From assembly GCA_035550735.1 (NCBI GenBank), contig DASZOM010000011.1, positions 1 to 64,000 on the forward strand: a stretch of 64,000 bases of DNA. Reading direction: 5' to 3'. This stretch comes from JANQRA01 sp035550735. Lineage in GTDB: Bacteria > Actinomycetota > Acidimicrobiia > Spongiisociales > ZC4RG35. The notes under the pieces are model-generated. The model searched no databases. It was not told the origin of the DNA and saw only the letters and a program-made list of their open reading frames with translations. The position numbers were made by a program, and so were the translations under genes. Below are positions 46,940 to 56,050 of this stretch, piece by piece (position 1 is the first letter of the stretch; each line of letters opens with the position of its first letter).

Positions 46940-48966
46940 TGAGTGGCCGACCGAACCGAATGAGGGAGGTCGAGCGGGTCGAGGCGCCCCGCGGGCCTGG
47001 TCATGGGATGATGACAGGCCAGGTCGGCCAGAAGGCGATGACCTTCGGCCCCTCCCTGCGCCGTCTCGCCGGCCATCTCCGCCCCCACAGGGGCAAGCTG
47101 ACCCTTGTCATCCTGAGCGCACTCGCCGGGGTCGGCCTCTCCTCCATTGGGCCCAGGATCCTCGGACGAGCCACCGACACCGTGTTCGCCGGGGCGATCG
47201 GAGCCCGGTTCCCCCAAGGGATGAGCCGTGCCGAGGCGATCGAGGCTGCCCGCGCCTCCGGTCAGGGCCAGGTCGCCGAGCTGCTGACCGGCGTCGACTT
47301 CACCCCGGGTCTCGGCATCGAATTCTCCGCCCTCGCCGGGGTGCTGCTGCTGGCCGTGGCGGTGTACGGGGTCTCGGCGCTACTCGGCTACGCCCAGGGC
47401 TGGTTGCTCACCGACCTGGTGCAGCGCACCATCTATCGGCTGCGCTCCCAGGTCGAGGAGAAGCTCAACCGTCTCCCCCTCCGCTATTTCGACCATCAGC
47501 CACGCGGGGAGCTGCTCAGCCGGGTCACCAACGACATCGACAACATCGCCCAGAGCATGCAGCAGACACTGAGCCAGGTGCTGACCTCTGTGCTCACGGT
47601 GGTGTTCGTGGTCACGATGATGTTCGTGATCTCACCGGTCCTGTCGCTGATCGCGCTGGTGACCATCCCGGTGACGATGGTGCTGGCCGGTGTGATCATG
47701 AAGCGATCCCAGAAGCAGTTCATCGCCCAGTGGAGGCACACCGGTGCCCTCAACGGCCAGATCGAGGAGGCATTCACCGGCCATGCCCTGGTCAAGGTGT
47801 TCGGACGTCAGGGAGAGGTCCAGGCGCGCTTCGAGGAGGACAACGAGCTCCTATATCGGGCCGGCTTCTCCGCCCAGTTCCTCTCCGGTCTGATCATGCC
47901 GACGATGATGTTCATCGGAAACATCAACTACGTCCTCATCGCGGTCATCGGAGGTCTTCGGGTTGCCAGCGGGACCATGAGCCTCGGTGACGTGCAGGCT
48001 TTCATCCAGTACTCGAGGCACTTCACTCAGCCGGTGACCCAACTCGCCTCGATGGTCAACCTCCTCCAGTCGGGGGTTGCCTCGGCCGAGCGGGTCTTCG
48101 AGCTCCTCGACGAGGAAGAGGAGGAGTCCGAAGACCACAAGACGGCGCTGCCTGCCGCCTCCCGTGGCGAGGTCGCTTTCGAGGATGTGTCCTTCCGCTA
48201 CGAGGAGGACACCCCGCTGATCGAGGATCTGAGCCTCACGGTGCGCCCGGGGCAGATGGTCGCCATCGTCGGCCCCACAGGGGCAGGCAAGACCACCCTG
48301 GTCAACCTGATCATGCGCTTCTACGAGCTCGACTCGGGCCGCATCACCCTCGACGGCATCGATGTGACCTCGATACCCCGGTCCGAGCTGCGCTCCCAGA
48401 TCGGGATGGTCCTCCAGGACGCCTGGCTCTTTCACGGGACCATCCGGGACAACATCGCATACGGGCGGCCGGACGCCTCCGAGGAGGAGATCCTCGAGGC
48501 GGCTCGAGCCACCTTCGTGGACCGATTCGTGCACAGCCTCCCGGACGGTTACGAGACAGTGATCGACGAGGAGGGCAGCAACATCAGCGCCGGGGAGAAG
48601 CAGCTGATCACCATCGCCCGGGCCTTCCTCGCCGAGCCTGCTCTCCTCATCCTCGACGAGGCGACCAGCTCGGTCGACACCCGCACCGAACGGTTGGTGC
48701 AGCATGCGATGGCGGCACTGCGGGCGAATCGCACGAGCTTCGTCATCGCCCATCGTCTCTCCACGATCAGGGACGCCGACCTGATCCTGATGATGGAGGA
48801 CGGGCGCATCGTCGAACGCGGGACGCACGAGGAGCTGATCGCCCTCCACGGTGCCTACGCCGACCTGTACAACTCACAGTTCACGGGTCCCGAGGTCGAG
48901 GAACAGCCCGCCCAGGCACAGCCGATGATGCCGACGCTTGGGCAACGGCCGGTGACAGTCGGCTAG
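46939..48966 (+). CDS. Heterodimeric ABC exporter, consensus-site subunit
   Basis: Half-transporter of 675 residues. A polar N-terminal extension of about 45 residues and an insert near 90-140 precede or interrupt the six-helix membrane domain. Walker A is GPTGAGKTT, Walker B LLILDEATSSVD with the catalytic Glu, and the H-loop FVIAHRLSTI is intact, but the signature is ISAGEKQ instead of LSGGQ. That pairs with the altered Walker B of the partner to make one degenerate site, so both proteins should form a single exporter. Ends 1 bp from the convergent cobS. Confidence 0.93.
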   Translation: MSGRPNRMREVERVEAPRGPGHGMMTGQVGQKAMTFGPSLRRLAGHLRPHRGKLTLVILSALAGVGLSSIGPRILGRATDTVFAGAIGARFPQGMSRAEAIEAARASGQGQVAELLTGVDFTPGLGIEFSALAGVLLLAVAVYGVSALLGYAQGWLLTDLVQRTIYRLRSQVEEKLNRLPLRYFDHQPRGELLSRVTNDIDNIAQSMQQTLSQVLTSVLTVVFVVTMMFVISPVLSLIALVTIPVTMVLAGVIMKRSQKQFIAQWRHTGALNGQIEEAFTGHALVKVFGRQGEVQARFEEDNELLYRAGFSAQFLSGLIMPTMMFIGNINYVLIAVIGGLRVASGTMSLGDVQAFIQYSRHFTQPVTQLASMVNLLQSGVASAERVFELLDEEEEESEDHKTALPAASRGEVAFEDVSFRYEEDTPLIEDLSLTVRPGQMVAIVGPTGAGKTTLVNLIMRFYELDSGRITLDGIDVTSIPRSELRSQIGMVLQDAWLFHGTIRDNIAYGRPDASEEEILEAARATFVDRFVHSLPDGYETVIDEEGSNISAGEKQLITIARAFLAEPALLILDEATSSVDTRTERLVQHAMAALRANRTSFVIAHRLSTIRDADLILMMEDGRIVERGTHEELIALHGAYADLYNSQFTGPEVEEQPAQAQPMMPTLGQRPVTVG

Positions 48967-48967
48967 G

Positions 48968-49717
48968 TCAAGCCCACCAGGGCGGGACGCCGTTCCACGC
49001 CGCCACGGCGACCGTGGTCAGGGCGAGGATCTCAACCACCTGCTCACAGGCCCCGAGAACATCCCCGGTGACTCCGCCGAGTCTCCGTGTCGCCAGCCCA
49101 CGCCAGAAGAGCAATGACAGAGCCGCAAGGACGACGACCGGGACCAGCCAAACCCCGGCGGCCACCGACCCGATCCCGAGTGCGGAGATCGTCGCAACCG
49201 ATGTGTCCACGGGCCTGATCTCGAGGACCGCCGCCCTCCCCAGCCCGTCGGCGCGGGCCGGTTCGGCGATGGCAGCCAACACCACCGCCGCCGAGCGCCC
49301 GAGAGCGTGAGCCAGGACCAGACCACCGAGCGCCCATGCCGGGGGCAGCGATGCCAGGGTGAGGATGCGCCAGACGAGGGAGACGACCACTGCGATCACC
49401 CCATAGGTGCCGAGTCGGGGATCGCGCAGTATCCGGAGGGCCTCTTCGCCGGTGGCCCCGGAGCCGAGGGCGTCGGCGGTGTCGGCGAGACCGTCCTCGT
49501 GGAGCGCCCCGGTCAACAGGACCCCCGCCGTGGTCGCCAACACCGCAGCCAGGGCGGAGGGCAACCACCTGTGGGCGGCCGCGTAGGTCCCTGCCGCCAC
49601 CAGACCGACCAGCGTCCCCACCCAGGGGAACCAAGGAGCAGCCCCGTTCAGGTCGCGTGAGCCACCCCCCAGGGGTATCCGGGTGAGGAAGGCGATGGCG
49701 GCTGTGAGACCCCTCAC
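48968..49717 (-). CDS. cobS: Adenosylcobinamide-GDP ribazoletransferase CobS
   Basis: Integral membrane enzyme joining adenosylcobinamide-GDP and alpha-ribazole at the end of cobalamin assembly. It has 249 residues with about six helices. LTAAIAFLTRIPLG begins the protein, PWVGTLVGL follows, and GALHEDGLADTADALG is the conserved acidic active-site motif. RPVDTSVATI and LGGVTGDVLGACEQVVEIL are the family's C-terminal motifs. The GTG at 49717 overlaps the cobU TGA by 4 bp. Last gene of the riboswitch-controlled operon. Confidence 0.94.
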   Translation of the reverse strand: MRGLTAAIAFLTRIPLGGGSRDLNGAAPWFPWVGTLVGLVAAGTYAAAHRWLPSALAAVLATTAGVLLTGALHEDGLADTADALGSGATGEEALRILRDPRLGTYGVIAVVVSLVWRILTLASLPPAWALGGLVLAHALGRSAAVVLAAIAEPARADGLGRAAVLEIRPVDTSVATISALGIGSVAAGVWLVPVVVLAALSLLFWRGLATRRLGGVTGDVLGACEQVVEILALTTVAVAAWNGVPPWWA

Positions 49718-50220
49718 TCCAGGCGGAGCGCTCGTCCCGCCACCACCAGGAAGGCATCGGTGGCCACGGCGGCGAAGCGTTGGTTGGCCCAACCCTGCAG
49801 GTCGCGAAAACGTCTCCCTATCGGGTCCATGGGCACCAGACCGGACCCGACCTCGTTGCTGACCACGATGGTGTCGCCGTCACGTGCCACCGTGGCAGCG
49901 GCGGCTCCGTCGACATGGGAGAGGATCGAGTCATCGTCGTGATCAACCATCAGGTTGGAGATCCACAGGGTCAGACAGTCGACTATCAGCGTCTCCTCCC
50001 GACCCGAGTCCCTGATGGCCCCGGTGAGGTCGATCGGCTCCTCCACCACGTTCCAATGGCTCGGGCGCATCCGCCGATGAGCGGCGACACGCCGGCACAT
50101 CTCCTCGTCCTCGGCTCGAAGGGTGGCGATGAGCCTGACCGGGACCGAGCTGCGCCCTGCCAGCTCGACTGCCAGGGTCGACTTGCCCGAACGGGCGCCT
50201 CCGGTCAGGAACGTGATCAA
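49714..50220 (-). CDS. cobU: Adenosylcobinamide kinase/guanylyltransferase CobU
   Basis: Bifunctional enzyme of 168 residues that phosphorylates adenosylcobinamide and transfers GMP to it. The P-loop is FLTGGARSGKST (4-15). VDCLTLWISNLM and VVSNEVGSGLVPMDPIGRRF are the conserved family blocks, including the guanylylation region. It starts at a TTG overlapping the cobO stop by 4 bp. With CobS it completes the salvage branch of the pathway. Confidence 0.95.
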   Translation of the reverse strand: MITFLTGGARSGKSTLAVELAGRSSVPVRLIATLRAEDEEMCRRVAAHRRMRPSHWNVVEEPIDLTGAIRDSGREETLIVDCLTLWISNLMVDHDDDSILSHVDGAAAATVARDGDTIVVSNEVGSGLVPMDPIGRRFRDLQGWANQRFAAVATDAFLVVAGRALRLE

Positions 50221-50783
50221 TAGTCGATGCCCCTGCGGGCCATGATCCCCCGGTCGTATGCGTGCTTCACCTTGCGCATCTCGGTGACCGTGTCTGCGAC
50301 CTCGATGATCTCGGGGGGTGCATCACGACCCGTGATGATGATGTTCACGTCCGCCGGCCTCTCCCGGAGCGTCCTGACGACTTCGTCGAGCGACACCCAT
50401 CCCCAATTCACCGGATATGTCATCTCGTCGAGAACCACCAGGTCGTACTCGCCACTCTCGACGATGGCCCGTGCGTGGTCCCACGCCGCCCTGGCCACGG
50501 CCTCGGACTCCTCCATGTCCTCGGAGTCCCAGGTGAAGCCGTCTCCCATCGCCCACCAGTCGACCCCGAGCTGACGTCCGATCTTCTCCTCCCCCACACT
50601 CCATTCCCCGGACTTGAGGAACTGGATCACCGCCACCTTCCACCCTCTCGCCAGGGCCCGGATGGCGGTCCCGAAGGCCGAGGTCGACTTGCCCTTGCCG
50701 TCCCCGGTGTTGACCAAGACGAGTGAGGAGGCCCGCACCGTCGCCTTGGGTGGCGCCTCACGCGGCGGTGTGTCCTCAGCCAT
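50217..50783 (-). CDS. cobO: Cob(I)yrinic acid a,c-diamide adenosyltransferase
   Basis: Adds the 5'-deoxyadenosyl group to reduced corrinoids, 188 residues. The P-loop is VNTGDGKGKSTSAFG, with AVIQFLKSGEWSVGEE, LVVLDEMTYPVNWGWV and IITGRDAPPEIIEVADTVTE as the CobA/CobO signatures. The C-terminal KHAYDRGIMARRGIDY is also diagnostic. Start is 8 bp inside the end of the upstream ATPase gene. Its place behind an uptake system suggests it processes imported corrinoids. Confidence 0.95.
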   Translation of the reverse strand: MAEDTPPREAPPKATVRASSLVLVNTGDGKGKSTSAFGTAIRALARGWKVAVIQFLKSGEWSVGEEKIGRQLGVDWWAMGDGFTWDSEDMEESEAVARAAWDHARAIVESGEYDLVVLDEMTYPVNWGWVSLDEVVRTLRERPADVNIIITGRDAPPEIIEVADTVTEMRKVKHAYDRGIMARRGIDY

Positions 50784-51531
50784 CAGTCCTCCTCACCGGT
50801 ACCACCACAGGCCCGTCTCGATCCTGCATGACCCTGATCCGGGCACCGTAGTGAGCCCGCAGGATCTCCTCGGTGAGGACCTCCTCCGGCAACCCCTCGG
50901 CGACGAGCTCGCCATCGCTGATCAAGGCGAGACGGTCGACGTAGCGGCCGGCCAGGGTGAGGTCGTGGGCTGCGGTGACCACGGTCAGCCCCTCGGCCCG
51001 GCGCAGCGCATCGACCACGTCGAGGACTTCCACGGCATGCCCGACGTCGAGACTCGCGGTGGGCTCGTCGAGGAGGAGCACCGGCGCCTCCTGGGCGAGG
51101 GCACGGGCAAGGACTGCCCGCTGGGCCTCTCCACCGGACAACGTGCCCAGCGGTCTCCTCGCCAGGGCGGTGAGGCCGAGTTTGGCCAACGCGGCACGCA
51201 CCGTCTCCACATCGTGGCGGCTCTCCGCGCCGAGATACCCGAGATGAGGGGTCCTGCCCAGCATGACGTAGTCGGAGACGCCCATCTCGTCGGGCAGGAA
51301 CGGCCGTTGCGGCATCCAGGCGATGTCACGGCCGGGACGACGCTCCCCGCTCCCCAGCGACACCGCACCCTCATGGGCAACCACCCCGACAGCCGCCTTG
51401 AGCAGCGACGACTTGCCCGCACCGTTGGGCCCGATCAGCCCGAGCCACGCCCCGTCGGGAACGGTGAGATCGATCGGCCCGAGGACGTGCCGTCCGCCGT
51501 ATGAGACCTCGACATCGCTCCAGTCGATCAT
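50776..51531 (-). CDS. btuD: Cobalamin ABC transporter ATPase BtuD
   Basis: FecE/BtuD-type ATPase of 251 residues. Walker A is GPNGAGKSS, the signature LSGGEAQRAVLARAL, Walker B VLLLDEPTASLD, and AAHDLTLAGRYVDRLALI contains the switch His. The ATG at 51531 overlaps the permease stop by 4 bp; the frame upstream of it is a shadow. Iron-siderophore transporters look alike, but the riboswitch and cob genes make corrinoid uptake the better call. Confidence 0.92.
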   Translation of the reverse strand: MIDWSDVEVSYGGRHVLGPIDLTVPDGAWLGLIGPNGAGKSSLLKAAVGVVAHEGAVSLGSGERRPGRDIAWMPQRPFLPDEMGVSDYVMLGRTPHLGYLGAESRHDVETVRAALAKLGLTALARRPLGTLSGGEAQRAVLARALAQEAPVLLLDEPTASLDVGHAVEVLDVVDALRRAEGLTVVTAAHDLTLAGRYVDRLALISDGELVAEGLPEEVLTEEILRAHYGARIRVMQDRDGPVVVPVRRTDG

Positions 51532-52571
51532 GCCGGCCCTCTCATCGTGCGCAGGACGACCAGGAAGAAGGGAGCCCCGAAGAACGCGGTGACCACTCCG
51601 ATGGGGATCTCCGCCGGGGCGATGAGAGTGCGGGCGGCCACGTCGGCGAGAGTGAGGAACGAGGCGCCGAAGAGGATGGAGAGGGGGATGATCACCCGAT
51701 AGCTCCATCCGAAGAGGAGTCTGATGGTGTGGGGCACGATGATCCCGACGAACCCGATCAGACCGCTCACCGAAACCGCCGCCGCAGTGGCCAGGGTCGC
51801 GGCCACCACCACGACGCCCCTGACCCTGGCGACGTCGATGCCGAGGGCCTCGGCCTCCTCGTCGCCGATGCTCAACACATCGAGCAGCCTTCGACTCAGG
51901 ACGAGCACCAGGGTCGCCAGGACCGCATATGGGAGGAGTTGCAGCACCTCATCCCATCCCACGGTGACCAGTCGGCCCAGGATCCACGAGTAGACCTCGC
52001 GCAGGGTGTCCACGTTCTGCTGGAGCACGTAGGTCTGCACCGCGGTGGCGAATGCCGCCACCGCCACCCCGGCGAGAATCAGCGAACTGGCCGATCTGCT
52101 CCGCACCGACCTTCCCAGGACATAGGTGATCCCCACCGCGGCCATGCCCCCGAGAAACGCAAAGAGGGCTATCAGCCTCCTGTCGTCGGACAGGGCGATG
52201 ACTACGGTCGCGCCCAGGCCGGCACCGGCCGCCACGCCGAGCAGATAGGGGTCGGCGAGGGCGTTGCGGAACACACCCTGATAGGAGGCACCGGCCACGG
52301 CGAGCACCGCCCCGACGATGGCGCCCATCACGACCCGGGGCAGTCGTATCTCGAAGAGGATGTTGGTCTCGATCTCGCCGAGACCCGAGTCCAACGTGAT
52401 CCCGGGGAGGGCATCGAGCACCGCCCTCGCCACCGCGAGCGGGTCGAGACCGGCCGCTCCCACAGTGGCCCCGATTCCGGCGACGACCAGCAGCGAGACC
52501 ACGCCCAGCGTGATGGGGAGCCACCCGATCCGGGCACGTCTCGCCTCGTCCAAGCCGGAGGTGTCTCTCAA
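51528..52571 (-). CDS. btuC: Cobalamin ABC transporter permease BtuC
   Basis: FecCD-type permease of 347 residues with about ten helices. RLPRVVMGAIVGAVLAVAGA, YQGVFRNALADPYLLGVAAG and GFVGIIVPHTIRLLFG are the hallmark BtuC/FecD motifs, including the loop contacting the ATPase. Starts at a TTG overlapping the TGA of the binding-protein gene by 4 bp, so the two are translationally coupled. Confidence 0.92.
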   Translation of the reverse strand: MRDTSGLDEARRARIGWLPITLGVVSLLVVAGIGATVGAAGLDPLAVARAVLDALPGITLDSGLGEIETNILFEIRLPRVVMGAIVGAVLAVAGASYQGVFRNALADPYLLGVAAGAGLGATVVIALSDDRRLIALFAFLGGMAAVGITYVLGRSVRSRSASSLILAGVAVAAFATAVQTYVLQQNVDTLREVYSWILGRLVTVGWDEVLQLLPYAVLATLVLVLSRRLLDVLSIGDEEAEALGIDVARVRGVVVVAATLATAAAVSVSGLIGFVGIIVPHTIRLLFGWSYRVIIPLSILFGASFLTLADVAARTLIAPAEIPIGVVTAFFGAPFFLVVLRTMRGPA

Positions 52572-53545
52572 CCTTCGTCCACGAATGCCTCGACCGCCGC
52601 CGACACCGCCTCGGCGAAGTCGACTATGCGCGGGCCCCACCGGGAGGCGACATCGGAGTCCAGCTCGACCACATTCCCATCGGCCACCGCGGAGAGCACA
52701 CCCCAGCCGGGTCGGGCGGCCAGGGTCTCCGCCGACTCGCCGTAGAGGACATCGGCCAGGAAGATCAGGTCGGGATCCGCGGCGACGATGAACTCGCTCG
52801 AGAGCTGGGGGTAGCCGGCGGCGGACCCGTCGGCGTCGGCGGGGTCGGCGATGTTGACCAGACCGAACAGACCGTAGAGCTCGCCGAAGAAGGTCGACGA
52901 GGTGGCCGTGTAGAAGGTGGCGTCCAACTCGTGGTAGTAGGTGGTCCCCTCCGGCGCCGCGGGCGCGTCCGCCACGGCGTGGGCGATGCCTGACTCGATC
53001 TCTTCGTTGAGTGCCTCCGCCTCTTCGAGGTGGCCGGTGGCGGTGCCGAGCGCCTCGATCTGGGTGTAGACCTCGGAGACGGTCTGGGCCGCGTCCTGAT
53101 GGATCACCGGGACGTCCGCTGTTTGCAGGGACGCCACGAGATCGCCAGGGTCATAGGAGACGACGACCAGGTCGGGCTGGTAGGAGAGGATCGCCTCGAT
53201 GTTCGGTGTGAAAGCGCTCAGGTCGGTGATCGGGACACCCTCGGGGTAGTTCGACTGGTCGTCGACGGCGACCACCTCGTCGCCGGCTCCGATGGCGAAG
53301 AGGATCTCGGTGCCAGTCGAGGAGAGCGAGACGATCCGCTCCGGCAATTGCTCGATGGTCACCGTCCCGTTGTCCGCTTCGACCGAAACCGGGAATCCGG
53401 CGCCGCCGGTGGTGGTGGTGCTGGCACCGGCGCTGGTCGTCGTGGCAGCGGGGGCCGTGGTCGTGGTGGCATCACCTCCGGCAGGGCCGCATGCGGCGAG
53501 AGCCAGGGCCAGGATCGTGGTCGGGAGCAGGGCACTCCGCTTCAT
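52568..53545 (-). CDS. btuF: Cobalamin-binding lipoprotein BtuF
   Basis: Substrate-binding lipoprotein of 325 residues. The signal peptide ends in the lipobox LALAAC, followed by a long Thr/Ala-rich linker and a class III binding-protein fold: PERIVSLSSTGTEILFAIGA, VVAVDDQSNYPEGVPITDLS and PDLVVVSYDPGDLVASLQTA. The ATG at 53545 has GGAGG 9 nt upstream, inside the riboswitch sequestering hairpin. Another ATG nine bases earlier would overlap that site less well. First gene of the cobalamin operon. Confidence 0.93.
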   Translation of the reverse strand: MKRSALLPTTILALALAACGPAGGDATTTTAPAATTTSAGASTTTTGGAGFPVSVEADNGTVTIEQLPERIVSLSSTGTEILFAIGAGDEVVAVDDQSNYPEGVPITDLSAFTPNIEAILSYQPDLVVVSYDPGDLVASLQTADVPVIHQDAAQTVSEVYTQIEALGTATGHLEEAEALNEEIESGIAHAVADAPAAPEGTTYYHELDATFYTATSSTFFGELYGLFGLVNIADPADADGSAAGYPQLSSEFIVAADPDLIFLADVLYGESAETLAARPGWGVLSAVADGNVVELDSDVASRWGPRIVDFAEAVSAAVEAFVDEG

Positions 53546-53551
53546 ATGGAA

Positions 53552-53573
53552 CATCCTCCGTGTCTGGAGGATG
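53552..53573 (-). promoter_or_regulatory. SD-sequestering hairpin of the cobalamin riboswitch
   Basis: On the mRNA, CATCCTCC (53573-53566) pairs perfectly with GGAGGATG (53559-53552) across a six-base loop, burying the GGAGG ribosome-binding site of btuF. An upstream segment GGATGAAGA (53612-53604) is the exact complement of TCTTCATCC (53577-53569), which overlaps the left arm. It can therefore act as an anti-sequestering strand when no ligand is bound. Together they form a translational expression platform. Confidence 0.8.
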
Positions 53574-53619
53574 AAGAGGTCTGTGGGGCAACCCACGGGT
53601 CCGTCTTCATCCGAGACGT

Positions 53620-53750
53620 GTACGTGGCCCTGATGCAGGCGACCTGGCTCGTCTCCTCACGGAGCATCACAGTTGCGGGACAGCGCCGGGGTCACACCGG
53701 CTTCGCTGCGCTCAGGGCACCCGTCGCTTGTGACGGGCACCCCGAAGCTT
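53620..53750 (-). ncRNA. Cobalamin riboswitch
   Basis: The minus strand carries the conserved B12-box architecture. GGTGTGACCCCGGCGCTGTC (53698-53679) is followed by CCGCAACTGTGA (53678-53667), then GAGCCAGGTCGCCTGC (53649-53634), matching the core pattern ending in GAGCCAGGAGACCTGCC. The first stem (GGTGCCC near 53740-53715) precedes it. It lies directly before btuF and controls the whole btuF-btuC-btuD-cobO-cobU-cobS operon. The outer boundaries are approximate. Confidence 0.93.
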
Positions 53751-53759
53751 AACGTGCGC

Positions 53760-54842
53760 TCAGCCGGCCTCTTCGGAACGGACTCCGAGGGTGACTGCGA
53801 CGGTCTGCGGCTCCCCGTCCCTGAGGATGTCGACCTCGACCGTCTCACCTGGGACGTGGGCCCGCACCTGGGCGATCAAGTCGGGGAAGTTGAGAACGGG
53901 GACACCGTCGAAGGCAATGACCACGTCGCCGACCTGGAGCCCGGCGGCCTCGGCCGACGAGCCTGCGACCACGGCCACGACCCGGGCACCGGCCTGGCCC
54001 TCGCTGGCGACATCCTCGCCCTCGACGCCGAAGAAGGCGGACTCCAGCGGCTCACCGGAGACGATGCTCTCCGCGTAGGCCAGGGCGATCTCGGCGGGGA
54101 CGGCGAAGCCGACCCCATCGTTCGCCCCCGACTGGCTGAAGATCGACACATTGATCCCGACGACATGGCCATTACGGTCGACCAGTGCCCCTCCGGAGTT
54201 GCCCGGGTTGATGGCTGCGTCGGTCTGCACCATCGAGGAGCAGGTCTCGAAGGAGCAATTGGTCTGGTCCACCGCGGAGATGATCCCGGACGTGACCGTC
54301 GACTCCAGACCCCACGGGCTACCCACGGCGATGGCCAGCTGGCCCACCCTGGGCTTCTCGGTGCTGAAGGTCGCCGGCGGCACGTCGGTGCGGGCCACTT
54401 CTATGACCGCGATGTCGACTTGGTCCGCCGTGCCCAGGACGGTGCCGGTCACCTGCTCGCCGTCTGCGAACCTGACCCGCACGGTGTCGGCGCCGTCTAC
54501 GACGTGGGCGGCGGTCATGACCAGGCCCTCGTCGTAGACGACCCCGGACCCGAGCCCGGAGCCGGTCTCGATGTGAACCACCGAGGGGAGGATGACCTCG
54601 GCGGCGTCGGCAACCGGCTCCTCGCCCGGGACGTCTCTGGGTGCGGCGACCTCGACCGACTCGACCGTCGTGGTCGTCTGCTCATCCTCCGGCGCAGCGG
54701 TCGGGGTGTCCTCGGGATAGATCAGATTGACCAGCGTGACGACCAGGGCCACTGCGACGATGAAGAGGATGGCTGAGAGCCAGCCGGGCATCCTGCGCCT
54801 CGCCCGGGGGCTCTCGATCTCGGCCTGGTGCTCAACTGACAA
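53760..54842 (-). CDS. HtrA/DegP-like trypsin-family protease with PDZ domain
   Basis: Membrane-anchored serine protease of 360 residues. A cytoplasmic N-terminus of 20 residues is followed by one membrane segment (21-42), a Thr/Glu-rich linker, the protease domain with H113 (TAAHVV), D143 (DIAVIEVA) and S216 (NPGNSGGAL), and a C-terminal PDZ domain (about 265-350, AAGLQVGDVVIAFDG). It has two extra Cys (NCSFETC) that could form a loop disulfide. Third gene after a response regulator and kinase, so envelope stress control is a natural guess. Confidence 0.94.
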   Translation of the reverse strand: MSVEHQAEIESPRARRRMPGWLSAILFIVAVALVVTLVNLIYPEDTPTAAPEDEQTTTTVESVEVAAPRDVPGEEPVADAAEVILPSVVHIETGSGLGSGVVYDEGLVMTAAHVVDGADTVRVRFADGEQVTGTVLGTADQVDIAVIEVARTDVPPATFSTEKPRVGQLAIAVGSPWGLESTVTSGIISAVDQTNCSFETCSSMVQTDAAINPGNSGGALVDRNGHVVGINVSIFSQSGANDGVGFAVPAEIALAYAESIVSGEPLESAFFGVEGEDVASEGQAGARVVAVVAGSSAEAAGLQVGDVVIAFDGVPVLNFPDLIAQVRAHVPGETVEVDILRDGEPQTVAVTLGVRSEEAG

Positions 54843-54901
54843 GTCTGACCTCCTGGCGCCGACCCTAGATGTGCCCCGTTAAGCGACCCCTAAACCGGAT
54901 G

Positions 54902-56050
54902 TCAAGTTCCGGTAAAGGGGGAACGATCGGGGGGAGCACCCCCGACGGAGTCGGTGGGGAGCCACACCACCATGGTGGTGCCCACTCCCCCGGAGCCGGG
55001 GAACGTCGCCAGCGCCCCACCGTGGGCCTCGGCGATCTGGGTGACGATCGAGAGCCCCAGCCCCACCTGATCGGCGGGCTCGGATGCCATCCCCGGCCCC
55101 TGGTCGATCACGCCCAGCCAGGCCCAGCCGTCCTCGACCCCACAGCCTACGACGACGGTGCTGCCTTCGGGAGCCACTTTCACCGCGTTTTCGATCAGGT
55201 TGGAGAGAGCACGGTCCAGCGCCACGGAGACACCGGAAACCGTCGCCGGGAACGTCTCCACCCGAAGATCGACACCCACCCCCGCCGCCACCGAGGCGAA
55301 GTCGGCAGTGTTGGTCTCGACGAGACGGGAGAGGTCCACCGTCACCGACTGCGCCTTCCCCGTCTGCAGCCGCGCCGTGGCCAGGAGACCCTGGATCATC
55401 TCCGACATCTTCTCGGCGTTCCTCCTGATCACGCCGCCCGCCTGTCGCCATTCGTCCACACCCGCGTCGGGGTCGTCGGCGACGAGCTCGACATTGGATC
55501 GGATCACCGTGAGCGGGGTGCGCAGGTCGTGACTGGTGTCGGCGAGGAACTGACGCTGGCTGGCGAAGGCGATGTCGAGACGCTGCAACATCTCGTCGAA
55601 CGTGTCGGCGAGACGCTTCAGCTCATCCTCGGGCCCGGTGAGGGCGATGCGTCGACTGAGGTCGGAGGCCTGGATCTCCCGTGCGACGGTGGTGATCTCC
55701 CCGACCGGCTTGAGGACTCGTCCGGACATGATCCAGCCCACGACCAGGCTGAGCAGGAAGAGCAGCCCCAGGGCGATCACGGTGAACCGGGCCACCTCGT
55801 TGAGGACTATCTCGTTGAAGATGGACTCGAGGGCGCGCACCTCGACTTCCCGGTAGTAGGGCAGGGTGAACGACTGCCCCGTGTCGAGGAGCACCTGTCT
55901 GCCCTGCCAGAGGTGGACCATCATCGTTTGCGACCGCAGCCCGCGCTGCACCGCGAGATAGACCAGTCCGAGCAACGCCCCTCCCAGACCGAAGACGAGT
56001 GCCGAGTACTGGACAGAGAGCCGGAACCGAATCGACTGCCAGTGGCGCAT
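54902..56050 (-). CDS. Two-component sensor histidine kinase
   Basis: Membrane kinase of 382 residues. It has an N-terminal helix (about 13-35), an extracytoplasmic loop, a second helix (about 82-102), a HAMP linker (SGRVLKPVGEITTVAREIQ), and a HisKA domain with the phosphorylated His in DTSHDLRTPLTVIRSNVELV. The ATPase domain follows with NLIENAVKVAPEGS (N box), VIDQGPGMA (G1) and GLGLSIVTQIAEAHGG (G2). The start overlaps the regulator stop by one base. Signal unknown. Confidence 0.94.
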   Translation of the reverse strand: MRHWQSIRFRLSVQYSALVFGLGGALLGLVYLAVQRGLRSQTMMVHLWQGRQVLLDTGQSFTLPYYREVEVRALESIFNEIVLNEVARFTVIALGLLFLLSLVVGWIMSGRVLKPVGEITTVAREIQASDLSRRIALTGPEDELKRLADTFDEMLQRLDIAFASQRQFLADTSHDLRTPLTVIRSNVELVADDPDAGVDEWRQAGGVIRRNAEKMSEMIQGLLATARLQTGKAQSVTVDLSRLVETNTADFASVAAGVGVDLRVETFPATVSGVSVALDRALSNLIENAVKVAPEGSTVVVGCGVEDGWAWLGVIDQGPGMASEPADQVGLGLSIVTQIAEAHGGALATFPGSGGVGTTMVVWLPTDSVGGAPPDRSPFTGT

